NCBI GenBank assembly: GCA_015660855.1
Contig: JACSDG010000006.1
Coordinates: 30,889-94,888, forward strand
Direction: 5' to 3'
DNA length: 64,000 bases
Source of the DNA: Magnetococcales bacterium
GTDB taxonomy: Bacteria > Pseudomonadota > Magnetococcia > Magnetococcales > UBA8363
Below the pieces are notes generated by a model. The model was not told where the DNA came from and made no database searches. It worked only from the letters and a program-made list of their open reading frames with translations. Each line of letters starts with the position of its first letter. Position 1 is the first letter of the stretch. Both the position numbers and the translations under genes were made by a program. This document shows, in pieces, positions 25,974 to 34,756 of this stretch.

Positions 25974-26163
25974 TGATGCCCTGCGGGCAAAAAAACAAAA
26001 TCAAAACCCTGGGGCTGCGCCCCTAGACCCCCCTTGGGGGGCAGTAAAATCAAAATCAAATTCAAAAACAAAACCTTGGGGTGCTGCCCCAAACCCCGCC
26101 GGGGGGGATGATCCCCCCCGGACCCCCGCAATAATTTTTGCCAAACTTTGTTTTTCCGATACG
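25974..26163 (-). repeat. GC-rich dispersed hairpin repeat, full copy, inverted (R3)
   Basis: This is the reverse complement of R1: it begins GATGCCCTGCGGGC, has module 2 and the T/A-rich spacer, then module 1, and ends in CAAACTTTGTTTTTCCGATAC. The order and both ends match R1 closely. It lies between bcp (3' end) and the hydrolase gene. Confidence 0.9.
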
Positions 26164-26172
26164 TTAAAAAAC

Positions 26173-26658
26173 CTACCGGTCGTGCTCCCCGAACAGCACC
26201 TGACAGTCGGCCAGAACCGCTTCGACATGCCCCTTGACCCGGACGTTATCGTAGATTTTGCGAACCACTCCACCAGAATCCACCACAAACGTGGATCGGA
26301 CCAAACCCATAACCGTTTTGCCAAAATTTTTTTTCTCGCGCCACACCCCAAACTGTTCACACATCGCGCCGCCAACATCGCTCAAAAGGGTAAACTTGAG
26401 TCCCTGGTTGGCGCGAAATTTAACGTGTGAAGCAGCGTTATCCCGTGAAACCCCGACAATATTCACCCCCATCCCCGCAAATTCGGAAGCCATTCCCTGA
26501 AAATCCCTGGCCTCCTGGATACAACCCGGCGTGTTGTCCTTTGGATAAAAATAGATGACCGCCCCGTTACTCCCCGGCAGGGAGGACAAGGCGACCGAAT
26601 GGCCATCCTGATCAAGAAGAACCATATCGGTTATGGCGTCACCCACTTTGAGACTCAT
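26173..26658 (-). CDS. bcp: thioredoxin-dependent peroxiredoxin Bcp
   Basis: A 161-residue PRX of the BCP/PrxQ family that reduces hydroperoxides using thioredoxin in the cytoplasm. The peroxidatic cysteine lies in NTPGCIQEA (a variant of the usual TPGCTTEA), and FYPKD precedes it. SRDN, FTLLSD and VRSTFVVD are typical. No CxxxxC resolving pair is clear: the second Cys is in GGAMCEQFG, a 1-Cys-like arrangement with a distant Cys. Length is normal. A rubrerythrin-like gene follows upstream in the same orientation, and the pair suggests an oxidative-stress group. Confidence 0.93.
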   Translation of the reverse strand: MSLKVGDAITDMVLLDQDGHSVALSSLPGSNGAVIYFYPKDNTPGCIQEARDFQGMASEFAGMGVNIVGVSRDNAASHVKFRANQGLKFTLLSDVGGAMCEQFGVWREKKNFGKTVMGLVRSTFVVDSGGVVRKIYDNVRVKGHVEAVLADCQVLFGEHDR

Positions 26659-26675
26659 GGCACTACTCTCCCCAA

Positions 26676-27134
26676 TTATCCCTCGCGTTGAGCATCGTCA
26701 TACTTCTGCTCGATCTGCTTACCGTGTTTGGCCTCCTGTTCGGCCAAAAAGGAAAAAATTTCGGCCAATTCCGGATTGGGTGCCGTATCGGCCAAAGCCC
26801 GATAAAAACGCGAAGCCTGTTTTTCCCGTTTGGCGGCCAGGATCAAGGCATCTTCGTAGCCGATGTTACCACCACGATCCTTCACCACCAACATTTCGGC
26901 CACTTTCATATCGGGATCGGCGGTGATCCTGGAGGAAACAGGCAGGCGCTTGTTGGCCAGAATCGCCTCCAAACGCCGCTTATGATCGTATTCCTCATCG
27001 GCATGGGCCAGCATGGCCTTCTTTTGGTCCTCACTTGTGGAGCGTTTGGCCATTCCTTCGTAAAACTTCGCTTCTTCCTCTTCATGATTGATGGCAAAGC
27101 GAATGGCATCTTCAAAGGTATTCATTTCCGACAT
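26676..27134 (-). CDS. rubrerythrin-like ferritin-fold diiron protein
   Basis: A 152-residue four-helix-bundle protein. Two Glu-rich helices carry the diiron ligands: AINHEEEEAKFYEGMA and HADEEYDHKRRLE in the first half, then AAKREKQASRFYRALA and FLAEQEAKHGKQI in the second. That fits EXXH/E ligand patterns of rubrerythrins. The C-terminal rubredoxin domain of classic rubrerythrins is missing. It probably reduces peroxide or handles iron in the cytoplasm. The start at ATG 27134 follows GAGGAG with 5-nt spacing. It is followed by bcp, which supports a peroxide role. Confidence 0.88.
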   Translation of the reverse strand: MSEMNTFEDAIRFAINHEEEEAKFYEGMAKRSTSEDQKKAMLAHADEEYDHKRRLEAILANKRLPVSSRITADPDMKVAEMLVVKDRGGNIGYEDALILAAKREKQASRFYRALADTAPNPELAEIFSFLAEQEAKHGKQIEQKYDDAQREG

Positions 27135-27190
27135 ATTCACTCCTCATTAGCTTGGATTGACCCGCACGGCCAATCCTGACTGTGGCAGGA

Positions 27191-28033
27191 TCACCAATAT
27201 TTTTCCACATGCAAATTACCCGGTTCCTTGTGAGATCCCGGATCAAACCCACGCCCCCGAAGAATGGAGGTAGCATTTTCCACCATACCCGGGTTGCCAC
27301 AAAGGAAGACATGGCAAGAATCGGGGTTGAGCGTAAAACCAACGCGTCTTTCGATTCCGGGCAGTTCCAAGAAATTATCCAGACGACCAGTGAGTCCATT
27401 CCAGGATAGATCGTTCCTGGGATTGCTAACCACGGGGACATAACTGAAGCCCTCACAGGCACGGTCCAGGGATTCCAGTTCGGCGCGATAACCCAGATCC
27501 CAGGAATATCGGGCACCGTGAAGGACCGCCATGGGCCGCGCCGGACACCCCTGCCCCAACGCCAGCGTCCGCACCATGCTCATGTAGGGGGCAAGCCCGG
27601 TTCCGGTTCCCACCAGGAGCAGGTTCTTACCCGGAGGAACCCGGTCCAAGGTAAAAACACCAACGGCTTTGGTCCCCAGGAAAAGCCGATCGCCAGCCTT
27701 CAGACAAAAAAGACGCGGAGTCAACTGTCCACTCCCCAGCAGGGAGATGTAGAATTCGACAAATTCGCGTTCCTGACTGCCCGAACTGATGGAATAAGCC
27801 CGTCGAATCAACCGCTCCGCCTGCCCCTGATCCCATTCTTCAGGATCGGCGTCGAGCAACCGAGGGGACCCGTAGGTCAACCCAAGGACATTAAACTGAC
27901 CCGCTTTGAACTGGAAGTCGCCATCGGGACGCACACGAAAAATGGCCAGACGCGGTGCGACATCAACTCTCTCGATCAAAGTGGCGTTATAGGCTCCCTT
28001 GGATAGGGGCACCGCGTTGTCGGTCGTTCCCAT
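27191..28033 (-). CDS. fpr: ferredoxin/flavodoxin--NADP(+) reductase
   Basis: A 280-residue FAD flavoenzyme that exchanges electrons between NADPH and ferredoxin or flavodoxin. The FAD-binding RAYSISS motif (about 80), the NADP site GTGTGLAPY (about 140) and CGNPGMVEN are all present, and the C-terminus ends in an aromatic residue (EKYW), as in Fpr enzymes where it stacks on FAD. Length is slightly above the usual 255. ATG 28033 follows GGGAGGG. It is on the same strand as tgt but is 195 bp downstream of it, with its own likely promoter. Confidence 0.9.
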   Translation of the reverse strand: MGTTDNAVPLSKGAYNATLIERVDVAPRLAIFRVRPDGDFQFKAGQFNVLGLTYGSPRLLDADPEEWDQGQAERLIRRAYSISSGSQEREFVEFYISLLGSGQLTPRLFCLKAGDRLFLGTKAVGVFTLDRVPPGKNLLLVGTGTGLAPYMSMVRTLALGQGCPARPMAVLHGARYSWDLGYRAELESLDRACEGFSYVPVVSNPRNDLSWNGLTGRLDNFLELPGIERRVGFTLNPDSCHVFLCGNPGMVENATSILRGRGFDPGSHKEPGNLHVEKYW

Positions 28034-28228
28034 AAGCCCTCCCACGTTACCTGGGGCAACGATTAAAACCCCGCCCCACCATCCACAAACCTCTTCACCG
28101 TGTCTCCCTTATTATCACTCCCTGGGACGATTTTCCACAGCCATCGAAAAGATACCACCCCATTGAGTAGGATTCAGGACGATGGACACCCACGAATCTC
28201 CCCACTCAAGGCGGATGGAAACCGCATC

Positions 28229-29362
28229 CTAATACTCAGCCTCCTCCCCGGCCAAAGCGCGATGAAAGGCCTTTTGAAAGCTGATGAAGCGGCCCTGCCC
28301 GATGGCCTCTTTCATGGCGTGAGCGAGATCCAGATAATAAAAAAGATTGTGTAGCGTCATCAACCTCAGGCCGAGAATTTCCCGGTTGACATACAGATGT
28401 CGCAGGTAGGCACGACTGTAATGACGGCACGTTTCGCACCCGCAACGACGATCCACAGGCCCCGCATCCTCCCGGTTTTCGGCCCGTTTGATGTTAAAAG
28501 GCCCTTGCCGGGTGAACAACTGGCCATTGCGGGCATTTCGGGTGGGCAAGACGCAGTCAAACATGTCCACGCCACAGGCCACGGCATCGACGATATCCTC
28601 CGGTTTGCCCACCCCCATGAGATAGCGCGGTTTGTCCAGCGGCAGCAGATGTGGGGCGTAGGAAAGTACCCCCAACATGGCTTCACGCGACTCCCCTACC
28701 GAAAGCCCCCCCATGGCGTAACCATCAAAACCCAAATCCACAAGCCCAAACGCCGACTCCCGCCGCAACCCTTCATGAATCCCCCCCTGCATGATGCCAA
28801 ACAATGCGCGATTGGATTTTTCTGGATCACGGGCCGATTTGCCGCGCCCAGCCCAGCGCAATGACAACGCCATGGCCGATTCCACTTGGCTCAACCGGGC
28901 ATCGGCGGGGGGACATTCATCCAATTGCATCATGATGTCCGACCCCAGTGTTTCCTGAACCGACACGGCATTCTCTGGACTTAAAAAATGTTTTGAACCA
29001 TCAATATGCGACCGAAACAAAGCCCCTTCCTCGCTGATTTTACACAGTGCCCCCAAACTGAAAATCTGGAAACCACCCGAATCGGTAAGGATGGGTCGAT
29101 CCCAGTTCATAAACCGGTGCAATCCCCCCAGCCGCCCCACGATTTCATGACCAGGCCGCAAAAACAAATGATAGGTATTGGCCAATACAATCTGCGCCCC
29201 CACTCCTTTGAGTTCACCCGGAGTCATCGCCTTGACCGTCCCCTGGGTTCCCACCGGCATGAATATGGGTGTTTCCACGGTTCCATGCGCGGTATGTACC
29301 TTCCCCATACGGGCACCACAGGGGTCGGTGGCCACAAGTTCAAACGAAAATGGATCTGACAT
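28229..29362 (-). CDS. tgt: tRNA-guanine transglycosylase (queuine tRNA-ribosyltransferase)
   Basis: Tgt swaps guanine 34 of GUN-anticodon tRNAs for preQ1, in the cytoplasm. The 377-residue protein has the catalytic aspartates in ILTDSGGFQ and VDMFDCVLPTR, and the zinc site: Cys residues in CGCETCRHY with His nearby in the C-terminal part. The sequence matches bacterial Tgt along its whole length. ATG 29362 is used (start MSDPFSF). queA lies 43 bp upstream on the same strand, and the pair acts in sequence: Tgt inserts preQ1, then QueA adds the epoxycyclopentane ring. queC at 1.7 kb belongs to the same pathway. Confidence 0.96.
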   Translation of the reverse strand: MSDPFSFELVATDPCGARMGKVHTAHGTVETPIFMPVGTQGTVKAMTPGELKGVGAQIVLANTYHLFLRPGHEIVGRLGGLHRFMNWDRPILTDSGGFQIFSLGALCKISEEGALFRSHIDGSKHFLSPENAVSVQETLGSDIMMQLDECPPADARLSQVESAMALSLRWAGRGKSARDPEKSNRALFGIMQGGIHEGLRRESAFGLVDLGFDGYAMGGLSVGESREAMLGVLSYAPHLLPLDKPRYLMGVGKPEDIVDAVACGVDMFDCVLPTRNARNGQLFTRQGPFNIKRAENREDAGPVDRRCGCETCRHYSRAYLRHLYVNREILGLRLMTLHNLFYYLDLAHAMKEAIGQGRFISFQKAFHRALAGEEAEY

Positions 29363-29405
29363 CAAAATCACCTGGCATCAAACATCATAAAAATGAAAGC
29401 TGCGT

Positions 29406-30464
29406 TTAACCCGGCCACAGCAAGGAAGCATCACCATAGGAATAAAAACGATAATCCCTGCTCAAAGCATGGGCATAAACACGATCCAATCGCGGCAAAC
29501 CAATGAAAGCCGCCACCAACAACAGCAGGCTGGAACGTGGCAGGTGAAAATTGGTGATCAATCCATCGACCACCTGAAAATCAAACCCTGGCAGGATGAA
29601 AAGATCGGTTTCCCCCTGCCAGGGAAAAAGCCCGCCCGCCTGACGCACAGCCCCCTCCAATGTTCGCACCACCGTCGTCCCCACCGCCACCACCCGCCCC
29701 CCTTTGGCGCGTGTGGTCCGAATCGCCGCCACCGTCGCAGCGGGGAGACAACACCATTCCCGGTGCATTTTTTGCCCCGACAGCCCCCCCCTACGCAAAG
29801 GTTGAAACGTTCCCAACCCCACATGCAACGTTGTTACAGCCCAACCCACCCCGCGCTCCGACAAGGTGCAGAACAACTCTTGCGTAAAGTGCAATCCCGC
29901 CGTCGGAGCCGCCACAGCCCCGGCATGACGGGCAAAAACCGTCTGGTAACGCTCCCGGTCCTCACGACCCGGCACAGGGGCAATATAGGGCGGCAATGGC
30001 ACCTGCCCAAAACGCTCAAGCACGCTTTCCTGCGTTTGCCCAGGGTGATGCAGCCGCACCCGAAACCCGGCCTCGGTCCGATCCTGAATGATCACCTCAA
30101 AGTCGGGTCCGATAAAAACCGTCTCCCCCAATCGCACCCGCTTGTTACTCCGCACCAAGCCCTCCCAAACGCCCTCCTCCCCCAAAGGCCGCAACAAAAA
30201 CACCTCCATCGCCCCTCCCGTTTTTCTGCACCCCGACAACCGCGCCGGAATCACCCGCGTATCGTTGAGCACCAGCAGGTCACCTGGAGACAATTCTTTC
30301 GCCAGATCAAAAAAACTTCGATCTTCCTCCTCTCCCGCATGACTCACCAGTAAACGCGCCGTGTCCCTGGGATTGGCCGGGATCTGGGCTATGCGATCCT
30401 GCGGCAGATCGTAACCAAACTGATCCACACTCAAAGGGATTGAAAAGTTGAATACCTGGGCCAT
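29406..30464 (-). CDS. queA: S-adenosylmethionine:tRNA ribosyltransferase-isomerase QueA
   Basis: QueA transfers the ribosyl part of SAM to preQ1 in tRNA to give epoxyqueuosine. The 352-residue protein has FGYDLPQDRIAQIP at the N-terminus, LVLNDTRVIPAR, PTAGLHFT and HVGLGTFQP, all family signatures. Length is normal. It precedes tgt by 43 bp and follows znuB by 43 bp, all on the - strand, so it may share a transcript with the zinc-uptake genes. That link is discussed in findings. Confidence 0.96.
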   Translation of the reverse strand: MAQVFNFSIPLSVDQFGYDLPQDRIAQIPANPRDTARLLVSHAGEEEDRSFFDLAKELSPGDLLVLNDTRVIPARLSGCRKTGGAMEVFLLRPLGEEGVWEGLVRSNKRVRLGETVFIGPDFEVIIQDRTEAGFRVRLHHPGQTQESVLERFGQVPLPPYIAPVPGREDRERYQTVFARHAGAVAAPTAGLHFTQELFCTLSERGVGWAVTTLHVGLGTFQPLRRGGLSGQKMHREWCCLPAATVAAIRTTRAKGGRVVAVGTTVVRTLEGAVRQAGGLFPWQGETDLFILPGFDFQVVDGLITNFHLPRSSLLLLVAAFIGLPRLDRVYAHALSRDYRFYSYGDASLLWPG

Positions 30465-30507
30465 CCGCCGCCAAAGGAATCAGAAAGTTGCTACGCGCAT
30501 CACCCTT

Positions 30508-31290
30508 CTACTTCTGGGGGATCAGCAGACTCGAAATAAAGATCACCATGGCCGCTACGACAATGGAGGGACCCGAAGGGGTATCCCAATAGAAGGAAGC
30601 TGCAAGGCCAAGAGAAACCGACAGCATACCGATCAAAGCACCGAACAAGGCCATGGCTTCGGGTGAACGCACCAAGTTGCGCGCTGCGGCAGCAGGGATG
30701 ATCAGCATGGAGGTCACCAATAAAATACCGACAATTTTCATGGTCATGGCGATCACCAAAGCGATCAGCAGCATGAAAATCAGATGAATGCGATCCACGG
30801 GAACCCCTTCAGCCCGTGCCAAATCTTCATGGATGGTCATGAGCAACAAAGGATTCCACAACCTGGCCAGGATCGATAACACCACCCCCCCCCCCAGGAC
30901 AATCCCAATCACATCGGCCATGGAAACAGCAAGGATGTCACCGAAGAGATATCCCATCAAGTCAATGCGCACCTCAGACATGAAGCCCAGAACCACCAAT
31001 CCCAGAGACAGGGTACCGTGGGACAGGATTCCCAAAAGGGTATCGCTGGCAAAAGCCTGCCGCCGCTGTAACGGCAACAAAACCAAGGCAATGACACAAC
31101 TGACAACCACCACCCCCAGGGTCAGGTTGGCATGCAGCATCAATCCCATGGCCACACCCAACAAGCCACCATGGGCCATGGTATCGCCGAAATAGGCCAT
31201 ACGCCGCCAAACCACAAAGCACCCCAAAGGTCCGCTTACCGCAGCCACCCCCAAACCGGCCAACCACGACAGCAGCATAAAATCAGCCAT
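30508..31290 (-). CDS. znuB: zinc ABC transporter permease ZnuB
   Basis: A 260-residue integral membrane permease of the ABC-3 family, with about seven to eight hydrophobic segments, that forms the inner-membrane channel for Zn2+ delivered by ZnuA. It contains GPLGCFVVWRRMAYFGDTMAH and LSLGLVVLGFMSEVRIDL, typical of ZnuB. ATG 31290 (MADFMLL) is preferred over the longer reading. It lies 74 bp downstream of znuC and upstream of queA on the same strand, so the order is zur-znuC-znuB-queA-tgt. Confidence 0.92.
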   Translation of the reverse strand: MADFMLLSWLAGLGVAAVSGPLGCFVVWRRMAYFGDTMAHGGLLGVAMGLMLHANLTLGVVVVSCVIALVLLPLQRRQAFASDTLLGILSHGTLSLGLVVLGFMSEVRIDLMGYLFGDILAVSMADVIGIVLGGGVVLSILARLWNPLLLMTIHEDLARAEGVPVDRIHLIFMLLIALVIAMTMKIVGILLVTSMLIIPAAAARNLVRSPEAMALFGALIGMLSVSLGLAASFYWDTPSGPSIVVAAMVIFISSLLIPQK

Positions 31291-31364
31291 TTGCTGTCTC
31301 CTCACCTGATTATTTCTTTAACGGAGACAGACCACTGACGCTCCGTCCCCATCCAACCCCCTCC

Positions 31365-32132
31365 TTAAATCGGACTTTCCCTCTTCAAGGTGACATGTTC
31401 CCCATGGTCATCACAGCGATGCCGATGGTGATACAGTGCCAGGGATTTAACGACATGATCGCCGAAAAGTTCTTTGAACTCCGGATGATTGCTCACATGA
31501 TCGGGTTTCCCGGTGCAACAGACATGATGGTTAAGGCATACCACCCTGTCGGTTGCGCCCATGACAATATGCAAATCATGCGAGACCAACAGCACCCCCC
31601 AACCAAAACGATCCCGCAAAGTACCGATCAGGCGATAGAGTTCAATCTCGCCGGCATAGTCAACCCCCTGGACCGGTTCATCCAATACCAATACATCGGG
31701 ACGACCCAGCATGGCCCGCGCCAAAACCATTCGTTTAAACTCACCCCCGGACAGACCATGCACCGGGGCATCGTGGAGGTGGACCACACCCGTCAACTCC
31801 AAGGTTTCCATAATGGCACCCATGGATTCTCTTCCCAGCTTGAGAAAACGTGAAACCGTCAACGGCAGGACGGAATCAACGGAAATATTTTGCGGGACAT
31901 AGCCCAAACGGATTCCCGGCTTGCGCCACACCTGGGGGGGATGACTGGGATGGATTCCAAGCAAAACCTTGAGCAAAGTCGTCTTACCCGCCCCATTAGG
32001 CCCCACCAGCGTCACAATTTCTCCCGAATGCACCTGAAGGTTGACCCGATCCAAAATTTTTCTTCCCCCCAGGTGATAATCGACCTCCCGTGCTGCCAAC
32101 AGAAGATTCGGCGAAGATTCGGCGGCCGTCAT
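31365..32132 (-). CDS. znuC: zinc ABC transporter ATP-binding protein ZnuC
   Basis: A 255-residue ABC ATPase that powers zinc import. Walker A is GPNGAGKTT, the signature is LSGGEFKR, Walker B LVLDEP, and the H-loop is SHD. The C-terminus has a His-rich stretch (YHHRHRCDDHGEH), a common ZnuC feature that may bind zinc. ATG 32132 overlaps the zur stop by 4 bp, so the two are coupled; the longer in-frame reading into zur has no support. Confidence 0.94.
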   Translation of the reverse strand: MTAAESSPNLLLAAREVDYHLGGRKILDRVNLQVHSGEIVTLVGPNGAGKTTLLKVLLGIHPSHPPQVWRKPGIRLGYVPQNISVDSVLPLTVSRFLKLGRESMGAIMETLELTGVVHLHDAPVHGLSGGEFKRMVLARAMLGRPDVLVLDEPVQGVDYAGEIELYRLIGTLRDRFGWGVLLVSHDLHIVMGATDRVVCLNHHVCCTGKPDHVSNHPEFKELFGDHVVKSLALYHHRHRCDDHGEHVTLKRESPI

Positions 32133-32614
32133 GAATGTTCCCCTTTGCAATCGGAACACACCCCAACCAGCTCCACATTGACCGTTTCCAGGTTGAAACC
32201 AATATCCTGTGCCACCTGGGGGAGAAGATTGGCAATAGCATAGGATTCGGTTTCCACCACGCAATCGCAATGGCGACATATCCAGAATTGGGGACGTTGA
32301 TCATGCCCTGGGTGGGTGCAGGCAAAATAGGCATTACGAATTCCGACGCGATGAACCAACCCCATGTCCATGAGAAACTCCAGGGAGCGATAAACCGCCA
32401 TGGGAGCCAGACGCCTCCCGGTCCGACCATTCATCTGCCCTAAAATATCATAGGCACCCAGGCAACGATGGCTACCGGATAAAATGGCCAAAACTTCGCG
32501 TCGTTGCGGCGTTAACCTGACTTTTTTCTGCCGGCAGATGGCATCTGCCTTACCGAGAATGCCTGCCTTGCAACGATCATGGTCATGCTGGAATGGCAAA
32601 AATCCCGTCTGCAT
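32129..32614 (-). CDS. zur: zinc uptake regulator Zur (Fur family)
   Basis: A 161-residue zinc-sensing repressor. A winged helix (about 25-90, TPQRREVLAIL and YRSLEFLMDMGLVHR) precedes the metal-binding half with FWICRHCDCVVE and the C-terminal CSDC, which form the structural zinc site. The N-terminus has HDHDRC, also Zur-like. Zur with zinc represses uptake genes. It heads the zur-znuC-znuB transcript and faces znuA, with a candidate Zur box between them at 32681-32697, so autoregulation is likely. Confidence 0.93.
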   Translation of the reverse strand: MQTGFLPFQHDHDRCKAGILGKADAICRQKKVRLTPQRREVLAILSGSHRCLGAYDILGQMNGRTGRRLAPMAVYRSLEFLMDMGLVHRVGIRNAYFACTHPGHDQRPQFWICRHCDCVVETESYAIANLLPQVAQDIGFNLETVNVELVGVCSDCKGEHS

Positions 32615-32680
32615 GAATCCCCCCCTGGCTGGAACAATAATCCTGGAAATATAGATTTTTTCACAATCTTGACGTTATAA

Positions 32681-32697
32681 ATGTTATAATATAGCAT
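32681..32697. promoter_or_regulatory. candidate Zur box between zur and znuA
   Basis: ATGTTATAATATAGCAT is a 17-bp near-perfect palindrome around one centre base, with a single non-matching pair. It resembles the TTATAATATAAC-type core of known Zur boxes and lies in the 138-bp divergent zur/znuA gap. The AT-rich core could overlap both promoters. Confidence 0.75.
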
Positions 32698-32752
32698 CAA
32701 CGTGATTCCTGCCAATTTTTTCCTCCCCCAGATCAAAACGTGAGCCGCCCCG

Positions 32753-33718
32753 ATGCCCCGAATCTTGGTCAAATCGTCATGGAAAAAAATGGTTCTGGTA
32801 CTGTTTTCGATCCTGTTTGCTCCCCCAGCCTGGGCAAAGGATCCTCAGGTTTTGGTGAGCATCAAACCCATCCACGCCCTGGTATCGGGGGTAATGCAGG
32901 GGGTTGGGGAACCAAAATTGTTGCTGCAAGGGGCGGCCTCGCCCCATTCCTACGCCCTGCGCCCTTCCGAGGCGGTGTTGTTGAACAAAGCAGACCTGAT
33001 TTTCTGGGTGGGCGAAGATTTGGAAACTTTTCTCACCAAACCCTTACGGCAACTGGCGGCAAACGCCCACATCGTTGCGCTGCATACGGCCCCCGGAATC
33101 CACCTGCTACCCAACCGCAAAACCGGAGAATCAAAAGAAAAGTCCACCCAGGATCACCATGAAGCTGAAACCAACGATGTGCATCGACATGGCACCATGG
33201 ACATGCACCTGTGGTTAAGTCCCACCAACGCCGTGGCCATGACAAGAGCCATCGCGCACGCCCTGGAAAAAACAGACCCCGCGCATGCCAGTCACTATCA
33301 GGACAATGCAACACGATTGGAAAAAAAGATTCAGACCTTTGCCCTGGACATCAAGCGGCGGTTGGCCGACATCAAAAACAAACCTTTTATCGTATTTCAC
33401 GATGCTTACCACTATTTTGAGGACAGTTTTGGCCTGACCATCGCCGGTTCCCTGAGCGTCAGCCCGGATCGCCCGGTATCAGCCCAACGCCTGCATGAAA
33501 TTCGCACCATCCTCCAGAGCACCAAAACCCTCTGTATCTTTTCCGAACCGCAGTTTGAATCAGGACTTGTGGACACCCTCACACGTGGCAGCACCGTTAA
33601 AAAGGGAACCCTTGATCCCATAGGATCGGACGCTCCCATGGGAGAGGAGGGTTGGTTTGTATTGATGGATCACTTGGTTACCAACCTTGTCCGTTGCCTG
33701 GGCCAACCCCCTGCCTGA
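32753..33718 (+). CDS. znuA: zinc ABC transporter substrate-binding protein ZnuA
   Basis: A 321-residue periplasmic zinc-binding protein. The signal sequence (about 10-28, ends PAWA-KD) is followed by VSIKPIHALVSGVM, ASPHSYALRPSEA (first His ligand), a charged His-containing loop (about 125-148, DHHEAE and HRHG), then DMHLWLSP and FHDAYHYFE, with the usual His/Asp ligands. It hands Zn2+ to ZnuBC. It is divergent from zur across the candidate Zur box, so it should be zinc-repressed. Confidence 0.94.
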   Translation: MPRILVKSSWKKMVLVLFSILFAPPAWAKDPQVLVSIKPIHALVSGVMQGVGEPKLLLQGAASPHSYALRPSEAVLLNKADLIFWVGEDLETFLTKPLRQLAANAHIVALHTAPGIHLLPNRKTGESKEKSTQDHHEAETNDVHRHGTMDMHLWLSPTNAVAMTRAIAHALEKTDPAHASHYQDNATRLEKKIQTFALDIKRRLADIKNKPFIVFHDAYHYFEDSFGLTIAGSLSVSPDRPVSAQRLHEIRTILQSTKTLCIFSEPQFESGLVDTLTRGSTVKKGTLDPIGSDAPMGEEGWFVLMDHLVTNLVRCLGQPPA

Positions 33719-33734
33719 GCGAGACCCGGAGTTT

Positions 33735-33775
33735 TGACTTTGTTTTTCCGCCCGAAGGGCATAGTATTCCCCAAG
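33735..33775 (+). repeat. decayed dispersed-repeat tail (R4)
   Basis: GTTTTGACTTTGTTTTTCCGCCCGAAGGGCAT matches the end of module 2 of R1 (GTTTTGATTTTGTTTTTTTACCCGCAGGGCATCATG), without the hairpin body. It lies just downstream of znuA. Confidence 0.6.
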
Positions 33776-33839
33776 GAGGGGCTAACGGTCAAACCTGAAG
33801 CCTTGGGGTTCGACGCACCGGATTTTGGGATCAGTCATC

Positions 33840-34097
33840 ATGTTTGACCATGAAGATCAAAAGCAACGCCTCGAAGCCATCCTCAAAATTTTGGACGAAT
33901 TGCGCGTCCAAACCCAGGATGGGCTGACAGACAGCCCGGCAATGGAGGCTTTGATCCAGGAAATTGACAGCCTGAACGGGTCCGGGAGTTGGCGCGAAAA
34001 ATTTCCCTTTGTCGATGATCCGGGCAAACGCGACCAGGCCCTGAAAGTTTTACAGGCTCTGGTCGAGAAAGAACGGGAATCCCCAACTTTACACTAG
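33840..34097 (+). CDS. small hypothetical protein
   Basis: An 85-residue soluble protein of unknown function. It is acidic and helical (QRLEAILKILDELRVQ, then KVLQALVEKERES). No domain is recognised. ATG 33840 is preferred over an in-frame GTG 15 bp upstream. It lies between a repeat relic and the toxin-antitoxin pair, which is on the other strand. Coding status rests on the clean ORF and the helix pattern alone. Confidence 0.5.
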   Translation: MFDHEDQKQRLEAILKILDELRVQTQDGLTDSPAMEALIQEIDSLNGSGSWREKFPFVDDPGKRDQALKVLQALVEKERESPTLH

Positions 34098-34108
34098 CCC
34101 CGGTTGAC

Positions 34109-34411
34109 TTATAAATGCGCATCTGCTGGCACAACACCAAGGCGTAGTCCCATGGCGTCCAGAACCTTTACCAAAGTACTGAGACGCGGGTTACCATCTT
34201 CAGAAAGTGTACGGTAAAGCGTTTCATAATTCAGATGCGCCGCACTTGACAGCAACGTAACACCACCCCTCGCGTCAGCAACATGCTTAAGAGCTGTTGT
34301 AAACATCCCCATATCGCCGTCTTGGAGACATTCCTCAAGGTATATGGCGGCGACCTTCGGATCACTCAACAATGTCCTGCGTGTTTCGTCAAACGACTTG
34401 CTGGTCCTCAT
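34109..34411 (-). CDS. HTH antitoxin of a HigBA/RelE-type module
   Basis: A 100-residue DNA-binding antitoxin. It begins with TRRTLLSDPKVAAIYLEECLQ and has an HTH-like C-terminal half (NYETLYRTLSEDGNPRLSTLVKVLDAMGL), the layout of the 'addiction module antidote' family. It should bind the toxin and repress the shared promoter. The start overlaps the toxin stop by 4 bp (ATGA), with the toxin first, as in HigBA loci. Confidence 0.85.
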   Translation of the reverse strand: MRTSKSFDETRRTLLSDPKVAAIYLEECLQDGDMGMFTTALKHVADARGGVTLLSSAAHLNYETLYRTLSEDGNPRLSTLVKVLDAMGLRLGVVPADAHL

Positions 34412-34737
34412 TCTTTCATCCGCCTTTCATAATCGGCCAAGTTTTTCTTGGCCTTCTCAATGATCCGTTTTTGATCTCTTTTTGTTGACCCTGCCAAAAG
34501 CAAGATAACTTTCTGTCCAATGATGCCATAGAAAATACGGTATCCTGGACCGTAATTTTCCCGCATTTCAAAGACACCCTCTACCAAAGGTTTCCAATCT
34601 CCAAAATTGCCATGTGCCGCACGATCAACTCTCGCCACCAACTTGGCTTTGGCAACGACATCTTTTAGTTTCACAAGCCAATCTGAAAAAGGACTTTTTC
34701 CATTAACAGCGACGTACTCTTCAATTTCGTAGTTCAT
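34408..34737 (-). CDS. RelE/HigB-type toxin (Gp49-like addiction module killer)
   Basis: A 109-residue basic protein that is probably a ribosome-dependent mRNA interferase. It contains GDWKPLVEGVFEMRENYGPGYRIFY and LLLAGSTKRDQKRII, the core of the phage-derived Gp49-like toxin family. ATG 34737 (MNYEIEEYV) is chosen; the longer reading overlaps the sensor-kinase C-terminal fragment. It is followed by its antitoxin. It lies directly downstream of the broken hybrid kinase. Confidence 0.87.
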   Translation of the reverse strand: MNYEIEEYVAVNGKSPFSDWLVKLKDVVAKAKLVARVDRAAHGNFGDWKPLVEGVFEMRENYGPGYRIFYGIIGQKVILLLAGSTKRDQKRIIEKAKKNLADYERRMKE

Positions 34738-34756
34738 TTTCGTTTTGTAGCCTGAA

